This document shows, one piece after another, positions 6,408 to 15,519 of a stretch of DNA of 64,000 nucleotides (position 1 is the stretch's first letter; each line of letters begins with the position of its first letter). The notes below the pieces were generated by a model. It was not told the origin of the DNA. It was given only the letters and a program-made list of their open reading frames with translations, and did no database searches. The translations under genes were made by a program, and so were the position numbers. Source of the stretch: Chryseobacterium oryzae. GTDB taxonomy: Bacteria; Bacteroidota; Bacteroidia; Flavobacteriales; Weeksellaceae. The DNA is taken from assembly GCF_022811665.1 (NCBI RefSeq), contig NZ_CP094529.1, positions 2,666,001 to 2,730,000 of the forward strand. The letters run 5' to 3'.

Positions 6408-9400
6408 ATGATGAAAAAACTACTTTCTTCCTTATTCATCATACTCAATCTTTTTATTTTCGCACAGGAAGACTGTGTTTCGGCAATTGCTGTCTGTGGG
6501 AATTCAAATATTAATTACACCCCATCGGGAATAGGAAATATCAATGAGTCTCTTGGCGGATGCCTTTCATACGAGAACCATTCTGTTTGGTACAAATTTA
6601 CTATTGCAACCAGCGGAACGCTTACTTTTGACTTAATTCCAACAGGTCCTGTGGATTATGACTGGGCAATTTACGGTCCGAATGTCACCTGCAACAACAG
6701 AGGAACACCGATAAGATGTAATGCTTCGGCTGCGCTTACCAGCACGGGAATGAATATGACCAATACGAATACTTCGTCAGCCGCAGGAAGTACCAGTCCG
6801 TACTGTAAATACATGGATGTTGTTGCAGGGCAGACTTATTATTTATATGTAGATAACTGGTCTACAACTGTATATACATTTAATTTAACTTGGGGAGGAA
6901 CAGCAACTTTCGTATCCCCTTTCACTAACCCCGCGATGGCACCCAATCCATTTATTCCGCCCGGCTCTCCCGGACCTAATGCGAATTCTCCAAGAGAAAT
7001 TAATATCTGCGGAAACAATACTACATTTAATTTCAGCACATTAACTCCTGGAATTTTAAATAACAATCCTAATTTTATAGTTTACTATTACAATAGTGCC
7101 AACAATGCAGCAACCGGAACTAATCCTATAACAGCACCAACAACAGTAAATACTTCTACAACCTACTATTACACTATTAGTTATCAGGACATCAACAACC
7201 CTATAACTGCTGCAAATTCTTGTAAGCAGACTAATGCAATTATTTTTAAAGATAAGAGTTTAACTACTTCTATAACAGCTTCATCTACAAAACTATGCCC
7301 CGGAGGAAATATTACTTTAACCTCAAGTAACCCAACCGGAAATACTTGGTCTACAGGTGCAACCACTCCATCTATTAATGTAACTTCTCCAGGAACATAT
7401 ACTTTAACTTCAAGCAATGGTATTTGTACAAGCCCGCAAGCTTCAGTTGTTATTACACAGGATACCGATCCGAATCCTCAGATTTCGGGAAATTTAACTT
7501 TATGTGAAGCAACTTCAACAATTCTTACAGCTTCTTCAACAGGAACCGGGAATACATACACTTGGTCTAATGGCGCTACAACACCTTCCATAACAGTAAC
7601 TACACCTGGAACATATAGTGTAATTGTAAAAACTCCCGCAAATTGCAGTTACACAAAATCTGTAACCGTAGTACAAGGTAATGTACCGGTGGTTCAAAAC
7701 GCGAGTTTAACAATGTGTTCCAACAGTTCTTCAGCTATATTCGATCTTACTGCAGCTCAACCGCAAATGAGTTCAACCTCCGGAATAAATTTTTCATATT
7801 ACCTTAATCAATCGGATGCTAATGCAGGAAATTCAAATACAATTTCTAATCCTACAGCTTATTCATCTGGAAACGGAGTTGTATATGTGAGAATCAGTAC
7901 TTCTACTTGTGCTAAAGTCGCTCAAATTCAACTTAATATTACTCAATTAAGCACGCCAACCATAACAGCTTCTTCATCGAAGATATGTTTGGGAGGAAGC
8001 GTTATTTTAACTTCAAGCCAAGCAACGGGAAATGTTTGGTCCACAGGAGCAACAACCCAATCGATTACTGTTACTTCACCGGGAACTTATACCTTAACTT
8101 CAAACAGTGGAACATGCACAAGTCAGCCCGCTACGGTTAATATTACAGCAGATGCTGATCCCAATGTGCAAATTACAGGAAATCTTGTATTATGCGACTC
8201 ACCCAACACGCTATTAACAGCATCTTCAACAGGCACGGGAAATACGTACACATGGTCTAATGCCGCTACAACACCATCGATAACAGTAACTACACCTGGA
8301 ACATATACTGTAGTTGTAAAAACTCCCGCAAATTGCAATTACACAAAAACTGTAACCGTAGTACAGGGTAACGTACCTGTAGTTCAAAACTCATCTTTGA
8401 ACATTTGTTCTGATTCTCCAATTGGTATATTTGATTTAACTTCTGCTCAGACAAGTATTAGTTCAACACCTGGAGTAAGTTTTTCATATTACTTAAATCA
8501 GGCAGATGCATTGGCTCAAAATAATAATACTATTGCAAATCCAGCGGCATATTCCTCGGGAAGCAATACAATCTATGTGCTTGTAAAATCTACATCTTGT
8601 TCTAAGATTGCTTCTTTGCAGCTCATGGTGAATATTAAACCAATTGTTGTTATTACCAAATCAGCGAATTCCATTTGCAACAATACACCGGTAATACTTA
8701 CTTCTAATTTCCCTACCGGAAATCTATGGTCGAATGGCTCTACATCGCAATCGATAACTATAACAAATCCCGGAACTTATTCATTAACCAATAATAACGG
8801 AACTTGTACTAGTGAACCAGTTTCAGTGAATATTGTACAAGAAGCAGATCCTAATCTTCAGATATCTGGACAGTTAACTTTTTGTGAAGGCACCTCTACA
8901 ATACTAACAGCTACAGCAGCCGGAACGGGAAATACATATAATTGGTCTAATGGATCTACAACTGCCACAACAACAGTTAATACAGGAGGAAATTACAGCG
9001 TTACTGTTACCACTGCTAATGGATGCCAATATACCAAAGCCGTAAATGTTGTAATGGATCCTCTAATTGTAGTAAATATTAATACTCCGGGCGAAATTAA
9101 TTGTACTACTTCTCAGATAACTCTAAATGCAACCTCTTCGGTTTATCAATCGGGAGCAACTTTTTTGTGGACAGCAACTACAGGAGGAGTTATTGTTTCA
9201 GGAGCCAATACTTTAACCCCTGTTGTTTCTAATTCCGGAACATATACTCTTACTATTACCAGTGCTACAACGAATGGATGTATTAAGCAAGCATCGGTAA
9301 ATGTGATTAAAAATACAACACCTCCGATTATCACAATTTCAACTTCAAAGTTAAAAATTTGCAAAGGCGAAACCATTACCCTCGTAGCCAATGGAGCAAA

Positions 9401-10238
9401 TACATACACTTGGACTGGCTTATCCGGAACCGGGAACACACAAGTTGTAAGCCCAAGCTCAACAACGGTTTACAGCGTTACGGGAGTTGGATCCAATGGC
9501 TGTGCCGCTTCATCTCCCGCCACGATCACTATAACAGTTGTTCCTGAAATTGTTTCCACAATTTCGAATATTGAATTTTGTAAAGGAGACAAAGGTATCT
9601 TAGATGCAGGAACAGGTCCAAACTATACTTATCTTTGGAGTACAGGAGAAACAACACAGACAATAAGCACTTCGACAGCAGGAACTTATTCGGTAACAAT
9701 AAATAACGGTGCATGCTCAAGAACATTTACCGCATTAGCCAAATACATCCCAATTCCTGAGATTACAGATATTATTTATGATAATAAGACCATAACAATC
9801 AATGTTAAAAAAACAGGGACCCAGCCTTTAGAATACTCTATTGATAATGGTGTAACGTGGCAATCCTCTAATGTTTTCAGTGTGTACCGAAACAATTTAT
9901 ATACTGTAAAAGTTAGATTTAGAGGAGCTGATTGCGAAACTTCTACAGAATTCTATACTTTTTCGATGAATAATGTGATAACCCCAAATGCAGATGGAAA
10001 AAATGATGTAATCGATTTTAGTGAAATTAGTAAGTACGGAAAATTTGAAGGTGGAATTTTTGATCGATACGGAAAAAATATTTTTAAAATTTCTTCTGCT
10101 ACACCTATTTGGAACGGCAAGGAATTAGGAAGACCTCTTCCTACCGAAACCTATTGGTATAAACTTTTTTGGGAAGACCGAATAACTAAAAAACCAGTAC
10201 AAACGTCAGGCTGGATTTTATTGAAAAACAGAGACTAA
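6408..10238 (+). CDS. Large T9SS-secreted repeat protein with CHU_C sorting domain
   Basis: 1276-aa surface or secreted protein. A signal peptide (MMKKLLSSLFIILNLFIFAQ) is followed by a PPC-like beta-sandwich of about 160 residues (SVWYKFTIATSGTLTFDL, VDYDWAIYGP), then Ig/PKD-like modules. Three module types repeat in the order A-B-C, A-B-C, A-B: A has GNTWSTGATTPSI, B has GNTYTWSNGATTPSITV, C has FSYYLNQSDANAG. The exact DNA period is 690 bp. The last ~90 residues start with ITPNADGKNDV and include FDRYGKNIF and YWYKLFW, the gliding-motility C-terminal (CHU_C) type B sorting signal recognised by the type IX system. The likely function is adhesion or matrix; no catalytic motif is seen. The N-terminal 200 residues match the gene at 62758. 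Confidence 0.9.
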   Translation: MMKKLLSSLFIILNLFIFAQEDCVSAIAVCGNSNINYTPSGIGNINESLGGCLSYENHSVWYKFTIATSGTLTFDLIPTGPVDYDWAIYGPNVTCNNRGTPIRCNASAALTSTGMNMTNTNTSSAAGSTSPYCKYMDVVAGQTYYLYVDNWSTTVYTFNLTWGGTATFVSPFTNPAMAPNPFIPPGSPGPNANSPREINICGNNTTFNFSTLTPGILNNNPNFIVYYYNSANNAATGTNPITAPTTVNTSTTYYYTISYQDINNPITAANSCKQTNAIIFKDKSLTTSITASSTKLCPGGNITLTSSNPTGNTWSTGATTPSINVTSPGTYTLTSSNGICTSPQASVVITQDTDPNPQISGNLTLCEATSTILTASSTGTGNTYTWSNGATTPSITVTTPGTYSVIVKTPANCSYTKSVTVVQGNVPVVQNASLTMCSNSSSAIFDLTAAQPQMSSTSGINFSYYLNQSDANAGNSNTISNPTAYSSGNGVVYVRISTSTCAKVAQIQLNITQLSTPTITASSSKICLGGSVILTSSQATGNVWSTGATTQSITVTSPGTYTLTSNSGTCTSQPATVNITADADPNVQITGNLVLCDSPNTLLTASSTGTGNTYTWSNAATTPSITVTTPGTYTVVVKTPANCNYTKTVTVVQGNVPVVQNSSLNICSDSPIGIFDLTSAQTSISSTPGVSFSYYLNQADALAQNNNTIANPAAYSSGSNTIYVLVKSTSCSKIASLQLMVNIKPIVVITKSANSICNNTPVILTSNFPTGNLWSNGSTSQSITITNPGTYSLTNNNGTCTSEPVSVNIVQEADPNLQISGQLTFCEGTSTILTATAAGTGNTYNWSNGSTTATTTVNTGGNYSVTVTTANGCQYTKAVNVVMDPLIVVNINTPGEINCTTSQITLNATSSVYQSGATFLWTATTGGVIVSGANTLTPVVSNSGTYTLTITSATTNGCIKQASVNVIKNTTPPIITISTSKLKICKGETITLVANGANTYTWTGLSGTGNTQVVSPSSTTVYSVTGVGSNGCAASSPATITITVVPEIVSTISNIEFCKGDKGILDAGTGPNYTYLWSTGETTQTISTSTAGTYSVTINNGACSRTFTALAKYIPIPEITDIIYDNKTITINVKKTGTQPLEYSIDNGVTWQSSNVFSVYRNNLYTVKVRFRGADCETSTEFYTFSMNNVITPNADGKNDVIDFSEISKYGKFEGGIFDRYGKNIFKISSATPIWNGKELGRPLPTETYWYKLFWEDRITKKPVQTSGWILLKNRD
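7273..8652 (+). repeat. Two in-frame 690-bp coding repeats
   Basis: Two tandem units (about 7273-7962 and 7963-8652) encode 230 aa each. The most conserved stretch, around 7563-7690 versus 8253-8380, is nearly identical DNA at exactly 690 bp offset. A third, more diverged partial unit continues to about 9060. Such repeats change copy number by recombination. Confidence 0.85.
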
Positions 10239-10240
10239 GT

Positions 10241-10280
10241 AACAGAGCGTCGAAAAATATTCCGACGCTCTGTTTATTTT
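10241..10280 (+). terminator. Terminator after the large secreted protein
   Basis: A perfect 12-bp stem AACAGAGCGTCG / CGACGCTCTGTT with a 10-nt loop, then TTATTTTT, directly after the stop codon. Confidence 0.85.
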
Positions 10281-10328
10281 TAATTAGTCATGAAAACGAT
10301 AATATCTATCCAGTAATAAAAAAAGTTA

Positions 10329-10336
10329 TATATTTG
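10329..10336 (+). promoter_or_regulatory. -7 element of the tmRNA gene
   Basis: TATATTTG, 13 bp before the tmRNA 5' end. No TTG is found at the usual distance upstream. Confidence 0.5.
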
Positions 10337-10349
10337 TTCACTTTTTTAT

Positions 10350-10748
10350 GGGGTTGACTGGTTTCGACAGCAAGACCAATGGATAAGTAAGCATGCAGAG
10401 AACCGTAGCGCGATCTCTTAAATCCCTTGCTACAAAATTTTAACTGGCAACGAAGAGTTCGCTCTTGCAGCTTAATATCGAAGTATAGTAGATCAAGCGT
10501 TTTCCCGAAGATTTTAGTAAGGAAGCAAGATATCTCACAAATGCTCTGTTCTGCGGCGTTTGGTTCTGAGATATAGGAATGCGGAAATAAGGTTTTAGAC
10601 GCTTCGGCTAAAACTCGAAAACCTAAGAAGATAAGCTGGAAGTTGGGTGTTTGCTCTCTGCTTTCAGTCGAAAACCAATAGTAAAATAAGCATGTAGAAA
10701 TCTTATGTATTGCTTGTTTGGACGAGGGTTCGAATCCCTCCAACTCCA
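10350..10748 (+). ncRNA. ssrA: tmRNA (transfer-messenger RNA)
   Basis: One-piece tmRNA of about 399 nt that rescues stalled ribosomes. The 5' end GGGGTTGACTGGTTTCGACA and the 3' end with T-arm GAGGGTTCGAATCCCTC and acceptor strand CAACTCC plus A are diagnostic; the acceptor pairs GGGGTTG with CAACTCC. The tag reading frame is GGC at 10446 through the TAA at 10473-10475, encoding the tag GNEEFALAA. The ALAA end is the usual ClpXP/ClpAP degron. CCA is not encoded. A terminator follows at 10762. The long antisense ORF over this region is not a gene. Confidence 0.97.
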
Positions 10749-10761
10749 CAAACACAAAATT

Positions 10762-10792
10762 AACGCCCTGATTGTTCAGGGTGTTTTTTTTT
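10762..10792 (+). terminator. tmRNA terminator
   Basis: Stem ACGCCCTGA / TCAGGGTGT with a short loop, then a nine-T run. The rest of the gap to 11071 is AT-rich with no convincing gene; a near-consensus TAATTTTTG at about 11020 may be the -7 box of the next gene. Confidence 0.9.
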
Positions 10793-11071
10793 GCAAATAA
10801 CTAAAAACAGAAAAATGCACAAATCAATTCTTTTGAAAACCTTATATATTTTTAAAATTCACAAAAAATATACATTAAACACTATAATTGTAGTTGTTGT
10901 ATAATTACATGAAAAGACGAAACTTTGTCTATCTTTAAAAGAAATTTTAGAACATAAAAATACAAACGAGATTTTTCAACTTCGTTAAGTGAAAAATTCT
11001 TAGTATAATTTTAATTAGGTCTAATTTTTGCAAATAAAATTTCTAACTCAAATGAATTATTTTAAATTTCT

Positions 11072-12094
11072 ATGACAAAAAAAACAATTATTAAGTCATT
11101 TTACTTTTTACTTTTTACATTATTTGTTTTTTCATGTAAAAAAGAAGAATCGGTTAATTCAGAAAATCAAAAACCATCTGCTTCTGAAGCAATTTCGCAA
11201 AGTGAGCCTCATCCTGATTCTATTAAAACAAATCCTGTAAAAGAATCTGCAGCCCCAATGATTCAGGAAAATGGTTTTTATAACGCATTCGCTATACCGA
11301 AAGATTCTAAAAAAAGAGATTCCTTATATGCTATTTTCAGCAAAAAATACAGCGAAAGAGAGCGTTATGCTATTTTAGCTTTAAACAGATTAGATTCTAA
11401 AAGCAAATGGAACTCCGACACTCTCGTTGTTCCTGCAAAAATAGATACTACTTTAATGGCTTATTCGCCTTTTCCACTACAACTTGATATATTGACTGAT
11501 GTGAAAAAGTTTGTTATTTTTTCTTATCCAATTCAGGCATACGCAGTATATTCTAATGGTACTCTCGTAAAATGGGGACCTACAAGTATGGGAAAAAAAA
11601 CGGCTCAAACAGACAGAGGTTTAATGTTTGCGAACTGGAAAAAGAAACTTGCTATTTCTACGGTGAAGAGCGAGTGGAAATTACCTTATAATTTTAATAT
11701 TCATAATACCCACGGAATTGGATGGCATCAATATGATCTTCCGGGATATCCTGCATCACACTCTTGTCTTAGGCTTTTAATGAAAGATGCTATATGGCTT
11801 TACAGTTATGCAGATACATGGATTCTTAATCCTGGCGGAGCTACTACGAAAGCAAAAGGAACTCCGGTAATTGTATTTGGAGATTATCCTTGGGGAAAAA
11901 GAAAACCGTGGAGAAAACTATTGGAAGATCCCAATGCCAACAATATTTCTGTGGAAGAAATGAATAGAATTATTCAGCCACATGTAGAAAAAATGATTTC
12001 TGAACAAACGAACAGAGAAAAAGTTGCAGATTCCATTAAAACAGCAAAAGCTTCAGAAGCTGCTTTAAAGGAAACAACATCTACAGAAAACTAA
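11072..12094 (+). CDS. L,D-transpeptidase (YkuD) lipoprotein
   Basis: 340-aa envelope enzyme of the YkuD family, which makes 3-3 peptidoglycan cross-links or anchors proteins to peptidoglycan. The lipoprotein signal peptide ends FVFSC, giving lipidated Cys at about residue 22, followed by a charged linker. The YkuD core runs from about residue 145 to 270. The active-site segment reads HGIGWHQ then ASHSCLRLL, with nucleophile Cys232. The usual SHGC is SHSC here. The charged C-terminus (about 290-340) is low in complexity. It is convergent with the next gene, and the two stop codons abut at 12094/12095. Confidence 0.87.
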   Translation: MTKKTIIKSFYFLLFTLFVFSCKKEESVNSENQKPSASEAISQSEPHPDSIKTNPVKESAAPMIQENGFYNAFAIPKDSKKRDSLYAIFSKKYSERERYAILALNRLDSKSKWNSDTLVVPAKIDTTLMAYSPFPLQLDILTDVKKFVIFSYPIQAYAVYSNGTLVKWGPTSMGKKTAQTDRGLMFANWKKKLAISTVKSEWKLPYNFNIHNTHGIGWHQYDLPGYPASHSCLRLLMKDAIWLYSYADTWILNPGGATTKAKGTPVIVFGDYPWGKRKPWRKLLEDPNANNISVEEMNRIIQPHVEKMISEQTNREKVADSIKTAKASEAALKETTSTEN

Positions 12095-12619
12095 TTATTT
12101 TTCGAACTTCAAAGTAGATTCTTCGGCAAATCTCCTGAGTTTCGTCATTTCATTTTTAGCTTTATACTGTCCGAATCTTGCTGCAGCATACGTTGCAGCA
12201 ATACCTATTATCATTGCAAAAGAAGCATTTAACGCCCAAGGAAATTCATCACTACTGATTTGAGATTCCACATAATGCATGGTAAAAAAAGTCATCCATA
12301 GAATAGAAAAAAGAAAATACATAAACATAAAGAAAGTCCATACTGCGGAACTTGGTCCAAAAACCCCTCTTACAACAGTGACACCTTCATCCTTTTCTGT
12401 TCGGAGGGAAAGACACGGTTTCCAGTAATTATCATCCTCTGCAAAAACCGTAATGGTTGCCACTTCTTTATTGATGTTTCCACGAAATTCATCTTTATGA
12501 TTTTCCAGATACTTTTTAAGATTTTCGGCATACTCTTCTTTGGTAAGATGAGTAAGCATTTTAAATCTCGGACGGTTTCTTATTTTATCTAATGTTGATT
12601 CTTCAGCTTCCATAGTCAT
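12095..12619 (-). CDS. Conserved two-TM membrane protein, function unknown
   Basis: 174-aa protein (MTMEAEESTLDKIRNRPRF). A soluble N-terminal half of about 95 residues contains strands (ATITVFAEDDNYWKPCLSL). Two membrane spans follow (about residues 92-114, WTFFMFMYFLFSILWMTFF, and 128-148, ALNASFAMIIGIAATYAAA), then a basic C-terminal tail. An internal ATG at 12613 would remove two residues. I do not recognise the family by name. It shares no operon with its neighbours. Confidence 0.75.
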   Translation of the reverse strand: MTMEAEESTLDKIRNRPRFKMLTHLTKEEYAENLKKYLENHKDEFRGNINKEVATITVFAEDDNYWKPCLSLRTEKDEGVTVVRGVFGPSSAVWTFFMFMYFLFSILWMTFFTMHYVESQISSDEFPWALNASFAMIIGIAATYAAARFGQYKAKNEMTKLRRFAEESTLKFEK

Positions 12620-12773
12620 ATAATAAATTAATATTTTAAGAAGTAAAATTTATTCCATTTCAGATAACGAAAGTTTAATGGAGATTGAATCAATTAAAAT
12701 ATTTCAAAAATCATCAATCTTCCAACAACCTTTCTTACTTCTCTTCGATGAAATTAGTAAATTATTTCCAATA

Positions 12774-12805
12774 AAAAAGTAAAGCATCCTTATTAAGAAT
12801 GCTTT
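12774..12805 (-). terminator. Terminator of the esterase gene
   Basis: On the minus strand AAAGCATTCTTAA / TTAAGGATGCTTT, followed by ACTTTTTTATT. Confidence 0.75.
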
Positions 12806-12811
12806 GTAAAT

Positions 12812-13450
12812 TTATTTTGAAAAAAAATCCATCAGATCTATATAATTTTTCTGATTGACTCCATGACCGCTCATATATTCTCTAAAAGAAAAATAACAAC
12901 TGAGATCATACAAAAGATCTGCAGCCTTTCTACCCCATTCTAAAGGAATAATAGCATCATCCGTACCATGAGAAATGAAAAATCTTAAATTTGCCAACTT
13001 CTTTTTATCCTTTACAATATCCGTTAACAGTTTTTCTTCCGGATAAGAACTGAGACAAGCTACACGATTAAAAAGTTCGGGATACTTCAAGGCTAAAGCA
13101 TAACATAAAATACCTCCTTGGCTAAAACCGCAAAGATGTGTTTTGCCATCAGTAAGACCATACTTATTAACTATTGATAATATATGTTCTAGAACTGCCT
13201 GAAGCGATTCATTAGCCTGATCAACATCTACAAAACGTTCAGGATTATTAAAATCTATATCATACCATGAAAAACCTTCAAATTCTGTAGTTTTTGGCGC
13301 TCTGAAGCTTACGATAATCCAATCTTCCGGAAGATTTTCCCTAAAACTGAAAAGATCCTCCTCATTACTGCCGTACCCATGAAGCATAAATAAAATGGGA
13401 GTACTGGAAGTGATATTTTCCGGTTCTCGTACAATGTAATTCAAATTCAT
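12812..13450 (-). CDS. Carboxylesterase / phospholipase-family alpha/beta hydrolase
   Basis: 212-aa cytoplasmic serine hydrolase of the Abhydrolase_2 (acyl-protein thioesterase/YpfH) group. The oxyanion segment is FMLHGYGSNEEDLFSF, the nucleophile elbow is GFSQGG, the acid is in HGTDDAIIPLEWG and the base His is in MSGHGVNQ. The length is normal for the family. Substrates are probably short acyl esters. It has its own terminator, with a gene-free 193-bp gap upstream that also serves the lipoprotein at 13644. Confidence 0.87.
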   Translation of the reverse strand: MNLNYIVREPENITSSTPILFMLHGYGSNEEDLFSFRENLPEDWIIVSFRAPKTTEFEGFSWYDIDFNNPERFVDVDQANESLQAVLEHILSIVNKYGLTDGKTHLCGFSQGGILCYALALKYPELFNRVACLSSYPEEKLLTDIVKDKKKLANLRFFISHGTDDAIIPLEWGRKAADLLYDLSCYFSFREYMSGHGVNQKNYIDLMDFFSK

Positions 13451-13610
13451 ACAGCAAATATAAATATAATTACATTTTGACTTACAAATTTTTATCGCAT
13501 GCTGTTCGCAGACAAATTATCAAATGAAAAAACTTTTATTGATTTAATATTAATTAGAAATCATTGTTGGAAATTTTTCATAAAAATTATTTTTATATTG
13601 ATAAAAAACC

Positions 13611-13618
13611 TATATTTG
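13611..13618 (+). promoter_or_regulatory. -7 element for the lipoprotein at 13644
   Basis: TATATTTG, 26 bp before the ATG, a perfect match to TAnnTTTG. No good TTG at -33. Confidence 0.5.
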
Positions 13619-13643
13619 AAACATTAAAAATCTATTTGGAGAA

Positions 13644-14090
13644 ATGAAGAAATTTTACAACGCAAAAAATTTATTTAAACTTTCATTTTTAGCAGTTTTA
13701 TTACTATCTCTAGCTACTGTATTTAATTCTTGTAAAGATGATAAAGAAGATGAGTATCAGGATCACTTAGTGCAGTTTGAAGCAAAAATAGTTCCTGGTG
13801 GAACCACTGCTCCAACTCCTCCAATTATGCTTTTTAAAAGCGTTGTGACTCAGGTAGGAACTAAACAGGAAACAATATTCGATCCGATAGGTCTTACTTG
13901 GACAAGCGGAGACTTCTTTGTTAATTCAAGCCAGTCGCAGTTGAATTTTTCAGCTAACGCAACACTTTTGCATCCAGATGCATCGCTTACTGTTATAATT
14001 TATGTAGATGGTGAAGTTGCCAAAAAAGTTACGGTAACAGGTACTGGTGAAAAAAGTGCTTCCGTAGCACACAGTTTCTTAGAACTATAA
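13644..14090 (+). CDS. Small secreted lipoprotein, function unknown
   Basis: 148-aa protein. The signal peptide ends TVFNSC with lipobox Cys at about residue 30, and the KDDKEDE stretch after it is the acidic surface-export type signal seen in Bacteroidota lipoproteins. The mature part looks all-beta (FSANATLLHPDASLTVIIYVDGEVAKKVTVTGTGE), like a single Ig-like domain. I do not recognise a family. It is monocistronic, with a promoter at 13611 and a terminator at 14111. Confidence 0.8.
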   Translation: MKKFYNAKNLFKLSFLAVLLLSLATVFNSCKDDKEDEYQDHLVQFEAKIVPGGTTAPTPPIMLFKSVVTQVGTKQETIFDPIGLTWTSGDFFVNSSQSQLNFSANATLLHPDASLTVIIYVDGEVAKKVTVTGTGEKSASVAHSFLEL

Positions 14091-14110
14091 AAAAATAATT
14101 TTATACAATC

Positions 14111-14137
14111 AAAAAACCGCCTTTGGGCGGTTTTTTT
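14111..14137. terminator. Bidirectional terminator between lipoprotein and tyrS
   Basis: AAAAAACCGCC-TTTG-GGCGGTTTTTT: a perfect GC stem with T-runs on both strands, serving the convergent genes. Confidence 0.92.
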
Positions 14138-14166
14138 CATTTATTATCATATTGTAAAACAGATAA

Positions 14167-15462
14167 TTAAATAGCTTTTACAATAAAATAGTTTTTCTTC
14201 CCTTTCTGCAACAATAAAAATTTACCATCAATAAGATCGCTTTCGTGGGCAACAAATTCATCATTTACTTTTTCTTTGTTCACAGAGATTGCATTTCCTT
14301 TCATTTCTCTTTGTGCTTCGCTTTTAGATTTAAGGAAATTGGTTTTTTCTGAAAGTAAATCTATAATATTACATCCTAAAACTTCATTTTTATTGATTTC
14401 TTTTTGCGGGACACCTTCAAAAATTTCCAAGAAAATATCTTCATTAAGACTAACCAAATCTTCCGCAGTAGATTTTCCGAAAAGAATTTCTGAGGCTTTT
14501 ACTGCTCTTTCGTACTCTTCTCTGCCATGAACCCAAACGGTAACTTCTTCTGCAAGTTTCTTCTGAAGTTTTCTTTCGTGTGGAGCAGTCTGGTGTTCGT
14601 TTATTAAAGTTTCAATCTCATCTTTTGGTAGAAATGTATAGAATTTTATAAATCTTTCTGCATCTGTATCGGTAGCATTCAGCCAAAATTGATAAAATTT
14701 ATACGGAGAAGTTTTCTTTTTATCGAGCCAGTAATTTTCTCCACTTTCAGATTTACCAAACTTAGAACCGTCTGCTTTTGTGATTAAAGGAACTGTTAAC
14801 GCGAAAGCTTCGCCCTGAGCTTTTCTACGGATAAGCTCGGTTCCTGTGGTAATATTCCCCCATTGGTCTGAACCTCCCATCTGAAGCTTAACATTATTGT
14901 TCTGATACAAGTGTAAAAAATCGTACCCTTGAATTAACTGATAGGTAAACTCCGTAAAACTCATTCCTTCAGCTCCGGCTTCTCCAGAAAATCTTTTCTT
15001 TACAGAATCTTTTGCCATCATGTAATTTACGGTGATATTTTTCCCAACATTTTTAGCAAAATCCAGGAAAGAAATCTTTTTCATCCAATCGTAATTGTTC
15101 ACCAATTCTGCCTTGTTATTTTCATTTCCTTCAAAATTTAAGAATCTCGAAAGCTGGTTTTGAAGACAGTCTACATAATGAAGAAGAGTTTCTTCATCCA
15201 GAAGATTTCTCTCGGCAGATTTCCCAGAAGGATCGCCAATCATACCGGTTGCACCACCCACCAATGCAATAGGTTTATGCCCGTGCTGCTGAAAATGAGC
15301 AAGAATTTTAATCTGAATAAGACTTCCGATATGCAAAGAATCTGCAGTAGGATCGAATCCGATATAGGCAGTTGTCATTTCTTTATCCAGTTGTTCATCC
15401 GTTCCCGGCATCATATCGGCAAAAAGACCACGCCATTTCAGTTCTTCAATAAAAGAGTTCAT
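14167..15462 (-). CDS. tyrS: Tyrosyl-tRNA synthetase
   Basis: 431-aa class I synthetase that charges tRNA-Tyr (two gene copies at 3855 and 4278). The HIGH motif appears as DSLHIGSL, preceded by AYIGFDPTA. The tyrosine pocket region is [10 protein letters not shown] and [10 protein letters not shown]. The KMSKS loop reads KFGKS. A C-terminal S4 domain ([19 protein letters not shown]) binds the long variable arm. The length is standard. Promoter at 15489-15496. Confidence 0.97.
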   Translation of the reverse strand: MNSFIEELKWRGLFADMMPGTDEQLDKEMTTAYIGFDPTADSLHIGSLIQIKILAHFQQHGHKPIALVGGATGMIGDPSGKSAERNLLDEETLLHYVDCLQNQLSRFLNFEGNENNKAELVNNYDWMKKISFLDFAKNVGKNITVNYMMAKDSVKKRFSGEAGAEGMSFTEFTYQLIQGYDFLHLYQNNNVKLQMGGSDQWGNITTGTELIRRKAQGEAFALTVPLITKADGSKFGKSESGENYWLDKKKTSPYKFYQFWLNATDTDAERFIKFYTFLPKDEIETLINEHQTAPHERKLQKKLAEEVTVWVHGREEYERAVKASEILFGKSTAEDLVSLNEDIFLEIFEGVPQKEINKNEVLGCNIIDLLSEKTNFLKSKSEAQREMKGNAISVNKEKVNDEFVAHESDLIDGKFLLLQKGKKNYFIVKAI

Positions 15463-15488
15463 TATTTTTACAGTTTAAAATTAAGTTG

Positions 15489-15496
15489 CAAAGATA
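15489..15496 (-). promoter_or_regulatory. -7 element of tyrS
   Basis: TATCTTTG on the minus strand, 26 bp upstream of the tyrS ATG. The leader is too short for a T-box. Confidence 0.5.
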
Positions 15497-15519
15497 GTAA
15501 ACCTTTAAGAATTTAAGAC

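Noticed and set aside
7273..9060. Periodic sequence considered as a CRISPR or satellite repeat
   Set aside because: The 690-bp period is in frame and encodes Ig-like modules; no short direct repeats with unique spacers exist.
7184..9726. Several antisense ORFs of 60-100 codons under the large surface gene
   Set aside because: They arise from the Thr/Ser-rich repeat codons on the plus strand and show no start context or conserved features.
10306..10755. 149-codon minus-strand ORF
   Set aside because: It is antisense to tmRNA, whose structure and tag are clear; the ORF includes the complement of the T-arm and is a known kind of false gene call.
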